DNA of 64,000 bases from NCBI RefSeq assembly GCF_037392515.1, contig NC_090287.1:9283501-9347500 (forward strand), in the 5' to 3' direction. A program made the translations under genes and the position numbers. The notes beneath the pieces are model-generated. The model was not told the DNA's origin. It worked only from the letters and a program-made list of their open reading frames with translations, and searched no databases. Every line of letters starts with the position of its first letter. The first letter of the stretch is position 1. Source of the DNA: Haliotis asinina (taxonomy: Eukaryota; Mollusca; Gastropoda; Lepetellida; Haliotidae). Shown here in pieces: positions 40,201-51,585 of this stretch.

Positions 40201-41739
40201 ATGTCTGGAGTAAATACTCAACATTACTGACTTGGGTCTGATGTGGCAACACGCCCATGGAAGTGGAGAAGAGGAAGTATCCCTTGACTTAAACAAACTA
40301 AAAACAACATCAATCCATGAGTTAACTGATTGATAAACTACTTTCAGCTAGTCAACACGTAGTGTTAGTGTATGCAGATGTACAAAACTAAACTGAATAC
40401 ACCCACTTTCTGTCGTAAAATCCCTTTGTAAATACAATATCCTTTCTTCAAAAGATGAACTACATTGATTGATTGCTTCTTGTTATCTAACTAAATTATT
40501 CTGTTTTGATTCATCAGTAGTAGCCACTTTCATTCCACTGGGTTTTTTTCACTCACGTTTGACGAGACAAATAACACATGCATACATACTAGGTCACACT
40601 TAAAGTGTGGGTGTAAAAATGATTTACATAACGAGTCTACAAAATATCAAGATATTACAATCATACAAGTCATTTACTGAAAACAGATTTTGTACTTTTC
40701 AAAATACAGAAAAATATAAGAATAAATTAATTAGGATTATGAGATAAAAATATATTGACATAAAATGACTTGGGTCTTTCTCACTTCTAATATTTTGTAC
40801 CACTAGCAGATGAATTTTAAAATGTTCTCACTTGTTATCATAATAATGAAGATAGAAGTATAATTAATGAGTGAAAAAGGTGATAAACACACAATGTCCC
40901 ATACCTGAGAGCCACTGCTGGACCCATTGCCCGCCCCCCACACGGTCCAGCAAGCAATATGCAGTCATCAGCTCCTGCAACACAGACACAATACATCCAG
41001 AAGGCTGGAAGGTATCACTTACCTCATGTCCCCACTTCAATTCCCACTTGAATGAAAACATATTATCTTCATTAGTTAAAATAGCTTATGAAAAACCCAG
41101 AAGAAGTGTTCATGTAAAAGATTTCAGTTCACACATGGATTACCATGTAATATTATTAGTGAGTGTATATGGTTTAACCTACTGGTCTAATGCACTGGTT
41201 CAAGCAGTGTTAAGGCGGGGCTTCAGGTACTGTACCCATGTGGGGAATCCAATATTACCCGATGTACGACTATTTAAAAATATCGCCACTCAAAACTGAA
41301 GTAAATCATTTTACGTATAGAGGACTCACCTAAGAATATGTATAAAAAGGAAAGAGTTCCGCCAGAACCACCCTCTGTTTACATATTAAATTTGTCATTC
41401 CCCGGTGTAATATTCCAACATCGAAATAACATAATAAGTTCACTGCTTGTTTCTATAATTGTCCTGGTTTATTGAATGTATATTTAGGGTGAGGTATGCA
41501 TGTAAGTTTGTAATTCTTTTTTTTTATGGCAGTGGGAGTGCGCGCGCAATTCTTACCACAAAATGATTGTTGCAATATAACAACAATAGTGCTAAAGTAG
41601 TCTCACAGCATATGACCACATATAACTCACCCTTCTTGTTGATGCCGAGCATGGACCCTCGCTGTGGGGGGCTTATCATGCATAAATGAGCCGTCGCAAC
41701 TGCGACACAGGCAAAAAGATACAACACACACTTGGTCAT
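37146..41739 (-). CDS. Small secreted protein with predicted N-terminal histidine (LPMO-like features), five exons
   Basis: Exons 41631-41739, 40905-40974, 38189-38335, 37373-37397 (a 25-nt microexon) and 37146-37217 join with consistent phases (1, 2, 2, 0) into 140 residues. Signal peptide MTKCVLYLFACVAVATA is predicted to be cleaved before His18, so the mature chain would begin HLCMISPPQRGSMLGINKKG. Other segments: ADDCILLAGPCGGRAMG, YHGVVIFQGHFSVMFGVE, LFSVNITIPVV, GYILQTQY and PTFYQCGDIVVM. The mature protein has four cysteines. An N-terminal His and a terminal FYQC.DI motif recall copper-binding lytic polysaccharide monooxygenase folds, but a second copper His is visible only as candidates, and I cannot name the family. 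Function unknown. Confidence 0.8.
37373..37397 (-). CDS. Exon 4, 25-nt microexon
   Basis: Acceptor ATTTCAG, donor GTATGT. Encodes PGKGYILQ after completing an Arg codon; leaves the reading frame in phase 0 for the last exon. Confidence 0.75.
38189..38335 (-). CDS. Exon 3
   Basis: Acceptor CTCCAG, donor GTATGT; phase 2 in, 2 out. Encodes YHGVVIFQGHFSVMFGVETM.. to VNITIPVV, beta-strand-like. Confidence 0.78.
38466..38600. repeat. Degenerate part of the 23-bp minisatellite
   Basis: CATACAATCATACAGCAATA-type units, separated from the main array by about 165 bp of non-repetitive DNA. Confidence 0.75.
38766..39573. repeat. 23-bp AT-rich minisatellite, about 35 copies
   Basis: Unit close to CATACATCAATATACTATAC+AAC. 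Variants (CCAACC, GCAATA, and a shortened CTCTACCCATAGATCAATTT form) recur in blocks, suggesting a higher-order pattern. Lies in intron 2 of the N-terminal-His gene. Confidence 0.95.
39986..40036. repeat. Short hairpin
   Basis: TCCCAGTTTGCCTACA is followed after 9 bases by TGTAGGCAGATTGGGA, nearly complementary. Confidence 0.75.
40905..40974 (-). CDS. Exon 2
   Basis: Acceptor TTGCAG, donor GTATGG; phase 1 in, 2 out. Encodes ADDCILLAGPCGGRAMGPAV. Confidence 0.8.
41631..41739 (-). CDS. Exon 1, signal peptide and N-terminal His segment
   Basis: Start chosen at 41739, not the in-frame ATG at 41769. The TATA box at 41776-41783 would place transcription start near 41750, downstream of the latter. 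Donor GTGAGT, phase 1. Confidence 0.82.
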
Positions 41740-41775
41740 GTCGGTGGAGTCAGGGGAGGTGCAGGGCAACTTGTC

Positions 41776-41783
41776 TTATATAA
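41776..41783 (-). promoter_or_regulatory. TATA box of the N-terminal-His gene
   Basis: TTATATAA (same on both strands), about 37 bases before the chosen start codon; implies a 5' UTR of only about 10-20 bases. Confidence 0.6.
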
Positions 41784-42075
41784 CCTGTAACCCAACTCTT
41801 GTCACATGGCTCAGCTTTGTTAGTAAACGAAACCTGCCACCTTGTGATTAAGGGGAGGTAATTCTGACCGTGTCTTGACAGTTTTCGCCCAATCGGGTCT
41901 TTCGAAGTCGGTGAAACTTGGCCTGCAAATCGGGTCCGATAAGTTCACTTCGTCCAAATTCGGAAACTTAAACTGACGTGGTGAAACCTTATTCCAACCC
42001 GAGGGCACTTGTTATGACCAGGGAGCCTATATAGTTGTAGAGTATCCCTGTTATAACCTTTGGACGAGTCTTTCG

Positions 42076-42247
42076 TGAGTGAGTGAGTTTGGTTTTACAC
42101 CTAACCGCTTTTAGCAATATTCCAGCGATATCACGGCGGGGGACAGCAGAAAATGGGCCTCACATATTGTACCCATGTGGGGAATCGAACCCGGGTCTTC
42201 GACGTGACGAGCGAACGCTTTAACTACTAGGCTACCCCACCGCCCCC
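42076..42247 (-). mobile_element. Family A SINE, full length, with 10-bp target duplication
   Basis: GAGTCTTTCG (42066-42075) and GAATCTTTCG (42248-42257) flank a minus-oriented copy with a GTGAGTGAGTGAG tail, B box GAATCGAACCC and A box CGCTTTAACTA. Confidence 0.9.
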
Positions 42248-42257
42248 GAATCTTTCG

Positions 42258-43475
42258 GGTGGACATACCAACACTTAGAGAGCTGATGGTGTGCAGTTCA
42301 GTACTACAATCTCCATAATCGCGTTATCAAAATGCAGCCAGTGTTCGGATTAAAACAATGCAGATTCCCCGTCGCAATATAAGAAAGTCTACAATTAACT
42401 CTGTAACCTGACAGTCTATACCTGCATGGCTCAGGCAACATGTACAAAACCAGGCACATTTGCAATGGTTACTGAAAAGAACAGGCGTGGTTTCTAAACA
42501 TTGTTTTTCGGACTAGCGGGTACAGAGAGGGGTGTGCACCCCCTACACACTCGCGTACACATACACCCGACCAAATGCGTGAGGAGCACATTTCCCCTAA
42601 CCTTTGGACTTCAGGAATTACGTGCACCACCTCTTTTCCGAACTCCTGCATCAATCCACCCCTGTGGGAGTAGCAGGAACTAGTTTCGTCAGTACAACTG
42701 CTATTGCGGAATTCCCCTGATCTACAGAGGCAATCTACTCTCTTTTAAGTGTAAAGATAAGACATCAATGACAGGGAATAACCAGTCTCTATTATCTGCT
42801 GACACAAATTACAAGAAGGCAAATAGCAGTGAAAAACACGATAAATCATAATATATAAACGAATCTTATGTTTTGTGATGACAAACGGTGTTTCGCGAAT
42901 AGGGAAAGCACGACCCACACCAGGACTACCACCGTAGACCTACTCACACAACGTGCACAAGAAGCATGTGTTTGTTCTCTTACACCGGTCAGCATACATG
43001 GACATTTAGTCTGAACTTTTACAGAAGAGACAAACTACTTAAAACTACATATTGCAGGGCACTATATATTCTGAATGTACAGTTGTGTGATCGTGCAAGG
43101 GATCGATGAAATGTGCAAGGCTCCATTACGACTTTGTGGAGGGCTTGGACTCGTGCAAGTCTGGTCTTGATCGAGGACATATCATGTGCACAGATTATAG
43201 ACATGTATAACAAAGTGTCGTCAAAATGAGATTTGAGAGTCAATGTTCACAACAAATGAAGTAAAGTAAAATAGTACATGTATTTTTTATGCCGTTTTGT
43301 TCGAGATAAAACATAGAGATCTTCACCAGGGGGATGTAATTACATCCGGGTCATCGGCTAAAACGGTTTTGCTAATACAGGGTTAAGAATGTTTAGGCAA
43401 CACAGTTCAATTTTCGCAGCTTAGAGCCTACTTGCTGCTTCATGTTGGCGCGTTTTTACATGGTGGTTTACAATT
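42258..43475. other. Intergenic DNA, no gene recognised
   Basis: No similarity recognised on either strand. Confidence 0.5.
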
Positions 43476-43486
43476 TCAATACGAAT

Positions 43487-43647
43487 AGGTGTAGTGGGGT
43501 AGGCTAACGGTTAGAGCACCCGTTCTTCACGTCGCAGACACGGATTCGATTCCACATATATGGCACAACGCGTGCAGCCCATTGTTGCTGTCGCCGGACG
43601 TATTATTGCTAAACGCGGCATAAATCCGCATGTTGACCGACTCACTC
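43487..43647 (+). mobile_element. Family A SINE with 11-bp target duplication
   Basis: TCAATACGAAT flanks at 43476-43486 and 43648-43658; contains GGGGTAGGCTAACGGTTAGAG and GGATTCGATTCC. Confidence 0.9.
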
Positions 43648-43658
43648 TCAATACGAAT

Positions 43659-45285
43659 GTCTCGTATTTCAGTCACAGATTGCTCAATAAGGTTGCACTG
43701 TAACATAAGACAAGCGTACATGGACCTCACTTCTGACTGCGTGAACAAGGTCCCTCATAAATCCTTTAATAAGTCAGTCATTGTTTACTGCTTTCAGGCT
43801 GTACCAAGTCCAAGTTGTACATTGTTTCTTGAGAAATAGGTGGTGTGGTTTACTGACAAGTCTTAGTGAATTAAGTGCGGGACAGTTTTCATCTGTGCCC
43901 AAAAGCTAGTTACAGTTCGTCCCATGGGACGTGTCCTTGAGGGCGTCTTCACAATTCAGGGAACACAACTTGACTGAGGTTTGATCATGATTGCTGACAT
44001 TTGGTTACCAATGCCTGTGTTGTTGAATGATTGTTTATTTCCACAATGAGTGTTCCAGGTTTAACGCAGCGAGTCAGGTTAACGTGAGACGAAAACCCGT
44101 AGTAGGGCAGATCTCAGACCTCCACCATTTGTTGCCGACAAACCGTTAATCATCATTCAAGTTGATTCGAACCAATAATTCAAAATGTCTACTTTAGAGA
44201 TGCGCATTGTGAATCGTGGCGACTTCGGCGAAGGGTTCAACGACTTAAATATAATAAATGGGACAAAAATTGGTATTCAGAACAATGCGCAATACATCCC
44301 AACTGACACAAGACAAGAGCCAAAGGGAATATATACAATACATTTCTAATTAGGTTAATTTTGAGGAAGACATTTCAAGTACCCCCCATGGAAGTCCCAT
44401 TTTTAATAATTCCGCACTTGATTGCAGTGTCCCATATTGACTGGCAATACATGAGCACGAGATTACCTTAAACAAACTTCTCATCAAATGTAAGTACACA
44501 CATACCTTGGCTGCTTACGAAAACATTACACTCTCACGTTTGAAATACGCGTTGTACAAGGCAAAGGACAATTTCATGACACTTGGGACGAATGAACAAA
44601 AAGCAGTCACGTTGATCACGATGTCATAATTGTCACTGTTCACTGAAAAAGAAACGATGAATGTCGCATAACCAAGTTTGTGAACTCTTCCAAGACGCCT
44701 CAGTAATGGCGCCAGTATCATATGTGACCTCCCCGGGCATAGTGTGAATTATACGATACGGTGCATCGTCATACAGGTCGTCTCGTTGGTAACGGATCGT
44801 GGATTAAGGTCCATCTTTTTCTGGAAGACTGTTAATCTGGGCGATTACACTGGTACCTTCCAGGTTTATCAAGTTCCAAGGTATTCGTTTCTCAGCGGAA
44901 AGCTTCTTTGAGTATCGAATACCTATTTCCTAATGGTTAGACTCTAAACAGTGTGTTCAGCACATTACCAGTATCTGCTTTGCTTTGTTCCATCGTATTT
45001 TCGTGCCCTAACTGTATGTCAGTTCGTCCCCAAAGATGGAAGTTATGTTGTGTCACCCTGTACACAAGATTATCGGGAAAAAAGTCACGCGAACGCGAGA
45101 ACGTCCCTTGCAGTATTTCGTGGGTCCTGATTCAAGTTTCGTAAGATGTTTACCATTGGTGTATGATCCCATATCCCCACTGCAAATATACATACACACG
45201 TAATCAGCGTCGCTTTTGGTCCCACCCAACCCCCATGATATTTTGTCATAACACGAGACTTAATAATTTATATTATTTATCGCTT
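43659..45285. other. Intergenic DNA, no gene recognised
   Basis: Nothing assignable on either strand. Confidence 0.5.
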
Positions 45286-45287
45286 TC

Positions 45288-45470
45288 ACACAGGCATATT
45301 CCAGCCATACATGGCGCCGGTCCGTTAATAATCGAATCTGGACCATACAGTCCAGTGATCAACAGCATGAGCATCGATTTACGCAATTTGGATACGATGA
45401 CATGAGGCAACCAAGTCAGAGAGCATGAACACCCGATCCCGTTAGTCATCTCTTACAAAGGCATGAGCTG
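45288..45470 (-). mobile_element. Family B partial copy
   Basis: Minus-oriented: ATTCCAGCCATACATGGCG..CAGTCCAGTGATCAACAGCA..CACCCGATCCCGTTAGTC. Confidence 0.8.
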
Positions 45471-46193
45471 CTTATGAACTATTCCGACACGTACCTTTGC
45501 ACGGTTCGCTGCATTCCTTATTACACTGTCCAGCATGTCGCCACATTGTGTTGTCACGTGATAGACCACAGCGAAAGGTAGCATGATAGAATTCATTTAT
45601 CATTCGAGTCATGAAGAGATGTAGAACTTTTTCGGACGAGAACGTTTGCTTGTAACCTAGAGATTTTATTATTCATGCAACTTCTACACACATTTGTAAC
45701 AGAAAACACGTATAACATTCGTATTATTTTGTTAACTGACAGTAACTAGTAGCTTATATTGACATTCATGGTTGTCTGAGCCTCTGACCAGGCTTGGAGT
45801 TTGTGCTGTATGATTAAGTGCCGTGAACAGTGAATCTATGCTGACAATGACATTTCTCATCCAGTCATTATTTGAGTGATGTTGGGATGTAGAACATTTA
45901 CCAGCGAGAAAGGATGCTTACTCCAAATTGTCAAAATAGAGAACCAATATCATCGATCTTCTTAAATGAAACTGTCTCTAAAACATTATTCAATGTATAG
46001 TAGAAAATTGCAAAAGAGCCAAAACTAATTGATTTCATAAATGCATCTCTGAAGTCGCCTGTTACCACACGTTAGGCCAAAAATCAACCTGGATCTTCAT
46101 GGAAAGATACAATGTGTGTGCTGCACTGCACGAGAACACCCTGTCATAAAATCACGATATCCTCTGCGATTTAAATCACCATAAGACAAGAAC

Positions 46194-46252
46194 TGAGTGA
46201 GTTTAGTTCTACGCCGAACTCCGCAATATTCCATCTATATTATGGAGATGTG
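46194..46252 (-). mobile_element. Family B/A tail fragment
   Basis: GAGTGAGTTTAGTTCTACGC..CGCAATATTCCATCTATAT only; severely 5'-truncated copy. Confidence 0.7.
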
Positions 46253-47290
46253 CTTATCTTCAGGCTTTCCCCCAGTGTAAATGATATGCCATCCAAATTC
46301 TCTTATGAGCCGCAACTGGTTGTACGTCGTGGACGTTACCCGAAGCGGGAGTAAACTATTTATAAGACTTTGCATATACTGACGTGTTGGAATTCAAAGC
46401 GTCTTGGAAACTATATATGATATCATCATGAAAATGTCACGAAAGACTAAGTTACATTCCTTTTTACCAAACTAATAACGCATTCACTGGCTTTCAGTTA
46501 CCTCTACTCCCAGTTTGAAAGTCACAGCTGGGGTTTGACTTCATCTAAGAAAAACACGAAATGACGAACATATACTTTAATGGTTACATTTTTCATTTCA
46601 AGTGGCGGGTAAACTTTAATTAAAAAAACCCCGAATTCATTGTTAGAACCAATATTTCATGCACGTTGCGTCTTCCCTGCCATACCACATACAGGGACCT
46701 GTACTTCTGTGTTTGGAGTTTGCCACCAATCGTCATCAAATGCGTCGTTGTTACTATGACGTCACAAACAGCGTCACGTGACACTCTGACAATCATTTGT
46801 CGTCTGGGGTGTTGAGAAGATGCTCAGTGCTTTACAGAATGCGTGTGCTTTAAAGTTGCAGTGGGTGTTTGGCGGCGATGTTTCTGCTGATAGAACACTA
46901 GAAGAAGCAGGGTAAAATACTTTAAAGATTATCAACGAAGCAGATTGATTTTAAAACTGCATAAAACTATGCGGAAACAGACTCGCGCCTATGAACAATT
47001 TCTGAGAGTGGCATTTAGAACGTCTTTGTTACATCCTTTATGAATTCAACATAGTATTATCTTTCATTACGCTTGTATGAAGTATTACAGAAAACATAAA
47101 TAACTAACACACATGTGTTACTGTACTACTGATATCTACTACTGTACGCTCGGTATTCTCATCACTTTCTTTATACACAGTCCGTTGTTTAAGGCTCAGT
47201 TACTGTTCGTTTATATTTTCCATTGTGGTACCTTTCGAGTCGCTGAACACAGAATGGCATGCATATATGTTTATATAACTGCATATTTTA

Positions 47291-47342
47291 GTGTGTGTGT
47301 GTGCGCGCGTGCGTGCGGGCGGACGCGCGCGGTCGCGCGTGA
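47291..47342. repeat. Alternating GT/GC tract (Z-DNA-prone)
   Basis: GTGTGTGTGTGTGCGCGCGT.. to CGCGCGGTCGCGCGTG; CpG-dense in an otherwise AT-rich region. Confidence 0.85.
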
Positions 47343-48100
47343 ATAACATTCTCGATTTGAAATACTTATATGAGGATGTTTCAAAATCAAGATATATATT
47401 TACAGGTCAGTACTTTCTGCGCTGCCCCACTCTGTGGTTCGAAACGCCGAAGTCAGTAAGTTATCTCTTTCGGGTCGGTTCCAGCCTTGTGTTTCAGAAA
47501 CAGTAGTACGGCTCTCTTCTGCAACAAAAGACGGTTAACCCTTTGATGTGGTAAAATTTGGTCTCTTACACTGACCTGATAAGACACTAACTGATTGGAA
47601 TCTTGATAAAGGAAATTCTATATATCCGGGAACTGTTCTTCCTCAGTCACCCTTTAACAATTTAAACTAAATATTACATTCATATTAAATCTCTTTAAAT
47701 GGTCGTGGAGGCTATGCAACCGAGAATTCTGCGCCAGGAAAATTAGCTGCATAGAAACTGTATGTATCTGATATTTTCTTTTACAACAGTGCAGTCTCCT
47801 CTATGTTTTCTGCACAACTGAACTCTGTAGGATTCTTCACTGGTGGTGCTACCTTCTTGTGTAAGTAATGTGTCCTGTCATGATACGTATGACCATCACA
47901 CCAAATGTTCCTACCTGTAGCTTTGTACCTTCGCCTCTACAATATGAGATATAAATGAGTTGTGTCAAACATTCACGAAACATATCTCACATATATTTAT
48001 TAACATGGTGGAAATGCACAATATTTTATAAAGATTCTATGACAGAATATTTTATTGAAATATCGAAATGCTACACGTTCCACATCTTCAATCTACCAAG

Positions 48101-48245
48101 GGTCACACTGATAACGAAGGTCCAAGACCAATATCTTGCAAGTGTTAACAGGTAGAGATAGTCTAATCCAATTTATGGTGTACTTCACTCGTGGTCACAC
48201 TGATATCGAATGTCCAAGACCAATATCTTGTATGTGTCAGCAGAT
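48101..48245. repeat. Direct repeat, ~50 bp at ~94-bp spacing
   Basis: GGTCACACTGATAACGAAGG and GGTCACACTGATATCGAATG each continue GTCCAAGACCAATATCTTG. Confidence 0.85.
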
Positions 48246-48399
48246 GCATCATGTCGTTCGCCGCTGTCAACGCCGCTGTCCTCAAATACATTTTTGCTCT
48301 CATGACCACATGTTAAGATCCTTGGCAAGGTCGTTATGTTTAGGTGGAACGTGATCGTTGATATATTTTAGACTGTATTACTCTCTATTGCTCTGTTCA

Positions 48400-48555
48400 G
48401 GAGCAGTACCCTAGGTACCATAGTGGTTAGAGCGTTTGCTCATCAAAATGAAGGTCCGGGTTCAATCCCCCACGTGGGCACAATGTGTTAAGCCCATCTC
48501 TGGGGTCCCAAGCTATTGCTGAAATATTGTTGTGTAAAACCCAACTCGCTCCCTG
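48400..48555 (+). mobile_element. Family A SINE
   Basis: TAGTGGTTAGAGCG (A box) and GGGTTCAATCCC (B box). Approximate flanking repeats TATTGCTCTGTTCA (48386-48399) and TATTGCTGTTCA (48556-48567). Confidence 0.82.
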
Positions 48556-49500
48556 TATTGCTGTTCATGTTTTGTCTATTTGATAATAGTGGTTTCGTGG
48601 CTGTCGTGGAGCGTGTCGTTTATTGTTTAATTATTGTATCATGAGTGAATATCTTCCCGTGTTGAATGATACTGGTATAATGTATACAGTGTGTTCGACA
48701 CTGTGTATTTCATTATGTACTGCGTAATATTGTTTTGGATATGCTAGTATTATAAGATGTATGAAAGAAATTGGGTTGATGTTATGTGTTAGAAAATGTA
48801 TATTGATTTATGTAGTATGTGTCGTGTACATCGACGTATGATGATTATGTACTTTGTATATCAGCATATAATGATAATGTAGTTTGGCAACTGATTACTG
48901 ATTGTCAATATGTTCTAATAATTATTTGTACCTAATCATGTAAAAATCCTCCTGTGACTGTGGCATAATAAACTCCTTGTTTATTCACTGAGGTTCTCGT
49001 GTTGTGTGTGGGTTGGTATAGTTACACCTCCTAGCTGCCAAGCGAGCTGATTCCCCAAACTCGCGAGTTAACATATTATTTCATTGTCTGGAGACGTGAA
49101 ACCGCCTGATATTAACCCCAGGGCCACGTGAAACGTCATAAATATACGTAATGACAACGAAGAAGAAAATAATGTATTACAAAACAAGTGCTTTTAGTTA
49201 AGTCAATGAAAAGTATTCTACAATTGACCAACCCTGCCGCGTGGTTGCTTGTTTAATGGAATACAGTTGTTAAAACCCTGGTGTTAGTAAGATGGCTGAC
49301 GGGTTCTTGAGTACTACGGTAGCGAAAGGCATGACCAAGAGCGCTGTTTGCTATTTGGACAGAAAGGCAACAATAAGCGCTAAACATATGTATACTAGAA
49401 CACCAGTGGATGCTAGAACAGCCAGGGGACACAGCCGTGTAGCAAACACAATGTAACTCTGATTACAGGAACTATATGGAGGAACTGATCGGGAACATAT

Positions 49501-49905
49501 ATGGAGGATCTTCTGTCAGACGCAAATATTTCCGTAGAAAATCCAGACACACATCCTGTACAGGTCCAACATGAAGCTCAGGAGTACAACCTGAGCACCC
49601 AGGAGTTTCATCCCGACACCCAAGATCTGCACTCCGACCTTCCTTACCACCCTGAGTGGTGCTTGTCCCTTGGGAGCCTATGGTGTGAGGTAACAGTTAG
49701 GGATGCTTGGTCCCAAGGGAAGGGGGTTCCAGATGATCCACTGTACCGGGTACCCGCTTGGATAGAGGAAGGAAATAAGACCGACAATGGTAGCCGTAGC
49801 TGGGATGAGGCCCTCAGTATACCCGAAGGTGCTCAGTGGGCTGACATTATTCCTGTGGGGGACCCCGTATTGGAGGCTCCTTACCACCTGTGGGCAGAGG
49901 AGTAG
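49501..49905 (+). CDS. Unrecognised 134-residue ORF, GC-richer than its surroundings
   Basis: MEDLLSDANISVENPDTHPV.. is acidic and rich in Trp, Pro, Asp and Glu, ending YHLWAEE. No domain, signal peptide or membrane segment is recognised. It is the longest uninterrupted non-repeat frame between 42 and 58 kb and has a plausible 3' end (AATAAA at 50358-50363). It may be a last exon, an intronless gene or part of an unrecognised mobile element. A purine-rich tract follows (49985-50040). Confidence 0.4.
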   Translation: MEDLLSDANISVENPDTHPVQVQHEAQEYNLSTQEFHPDTQDLHSDLPYHPEWCLSLGSLWCEVTVRDAWSQGKGVPDDPLYRVPAWIEEGNKTDNGSRSWDEALSIPEGAQWADIIPVGDPVLEAPYHLWAEE

Positions 49906-50357
49906 TCTGGTGGGAGGATCTGGAGTGGGTGGTCGGTTGAGCTAGGCTAAGCACCCTGGAACTTCCCCCAGACGTTGGGGGAAGTGTGAGAGGCACAGGA
50001 GGGAGGGTCCTGGAAGGAGGCGTGAAGAGGAAGAACAAACCCAAAGGAACTTAAGCTAGAAATCATTACCTTGAAGAAAACACTTGCTGTTGCTATCTTG
50101 CAACCATCTTTATGAAACTTTTATACAAAATATGTTAGCTATTCTTTGTATTTCGAACAAACACATGAACAAAGTTTACACAAACTTATGAAAAATATTC
50201 ATTTCGTAATTCCACTGGTGCAATACCAACACTATTTATTAATTTTTGTTTGTTTGTTCTGCTGTGCTTTTACTGATGGACACAAAGATTTTAAAAAATC
50301 GTGTTATAAACAGTTCAAAGAAATTTAAAAATATCTGTTGTTATATTTGCATTAGTC

Positions 50358-50363
50358 AATAAA
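50358..50363 (+). terminator. Poly(A) signal, plus strand
   Basis: AATAAA followed by a GT-rich stretch (TGGTGTCTTGATTGTTC). Candidate end for a transcript carrying the 49501 ORF. Confidence 0.45.
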
Positions 50364-51412
50364 ATATCTTCAGTAACATTTCTGGTGTCTTGATTGTTCA
50401 TTTGACATTTATTTTTCAGTCCTATGATCTTGCAGTTTGTTCATGGCCAAATGGGAATTGTAGTAGATCTACAATGATTCAGCCATTGCAGTAAAGAAGA
50501 ATATAAACTCAACACCCAATATATTGATGAATAATTTTATTTAATTTTTCTTCAGAAATATTCAACAAATATCTGTAGGAAAGTGTACAGATGGATTGTA
50601 AATACTACAAGAAGCACAAATAGGACCTGGGACAGGATGTAATAACCTTCAGAACAATGTCCCCCATTATCAGTGGCTTGTAATCATAGCTTCAGAGACA
50701 GATCATCGATTTTCCTTCAGGCACTAACTTATCCAGGTCTCATAGGAACAATCTCTCTACGACCTCAAATTTTATATCTAACATTATGAATTCACATATT
50801 GGGTAAGAATCAAAAGAAAGATACTCTTAAATGAGGTTTGTTTTACCTTTAACACAGACCAGTGTGTTGCCAGCTTAAAAAATGGATCCTCGTCTCAAGT
50901 AATACACTCAGTTCTTAATATACTTGAACACCCAATCCTGAAGGTGACCTGTGGTATCATGCAATAAAACTGAACGGTAAAAGCACTAATACAGAAGAGG
51001 GTATATTTGTGTATTACCCCACACCCAATATTACACTATGATTACAAAACAGAACAGAGCATGTGACTCAAGCTTCACAATGATGTTATGAATCCACCAC
51101 CATCCACATTTTCTTTTGCTTTACAGAGGAACTGACTTACCTTTTAGCTAGTTATTTATAAATAAATAAAAATAAAGGAAAAGAGAAAATCAACTAGCAG
51201 TGTTGCAAAAATACTTTATGTAAAAGTCAATAATGACCATTTTGAAATGTCTTTTTTAAGTTTGGGTTCAAAAATGCATAAACATACTACACTGGCCTGT
51301 CAACTCTAAATATCTTCATTGTGGCCAAATAAAATATCTTCATTGTGGTTTTTCAAAAAAGCAGCTTACACAGTGTGTGTTTAGTGGTCAGTATGTCAAC
51401 ATGCAAACCTTT
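50364..51412. other. AT-rich DNA, no gene recognised
   Basis: A minus-strand AATAAA (TTTATT at 50536-50541) could end a minus transcript. Whether ERO1's 3' UTR reaches this far is unknown. Confidence 0.35.
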
Positions 51413-51585
51413 TCAGTGAGTGAGTGAGTGAGTTTGGTTTTACGCCACTTTTAGCAATATTCCAGCGATATCATGGCAGGGACACCAGAAAATGGGCCTC
51501 ACACATTGTACCCATGTGTGGAATCGAACCCTGGTCTTTGGCGTAACGAGTGAACGCTTTAACCACCAGGCTACCCCACCGCCCC
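51413..51585 (-). mobile_element. Family A SINE with 10-bp target duplication
   Basis: GCAAACCTTT at 51403-51412 and 51586-51595 flanks a well-preserved minus copy, GTGAGTGAGTGAG.. to ..CCACCAGGCTACCCCACCGC. Confidence 0.93.

Noticed and set aside
41160-41290. Possible further family A SINE (GTACCCATGTGGGGAATCC)
   Set aside because: Only a short stretch matches and the A box and tail are not recognisable; too weak to list.
41740-41769. Upstream in-frame ATG (41769) as the start of the N-terminal-His protein
   Set aside because: It lies only about 7 bases after the TATA box, so it should be outside the transcript; the start at 41739 gives a standard signal peptide.
48566-49020. Possible solitary LTR with AATAAA at 48967
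   Set aside because: No partner repeat, no convincing terminal dinucleotides or primer-binding site could be shown; left unassigned.
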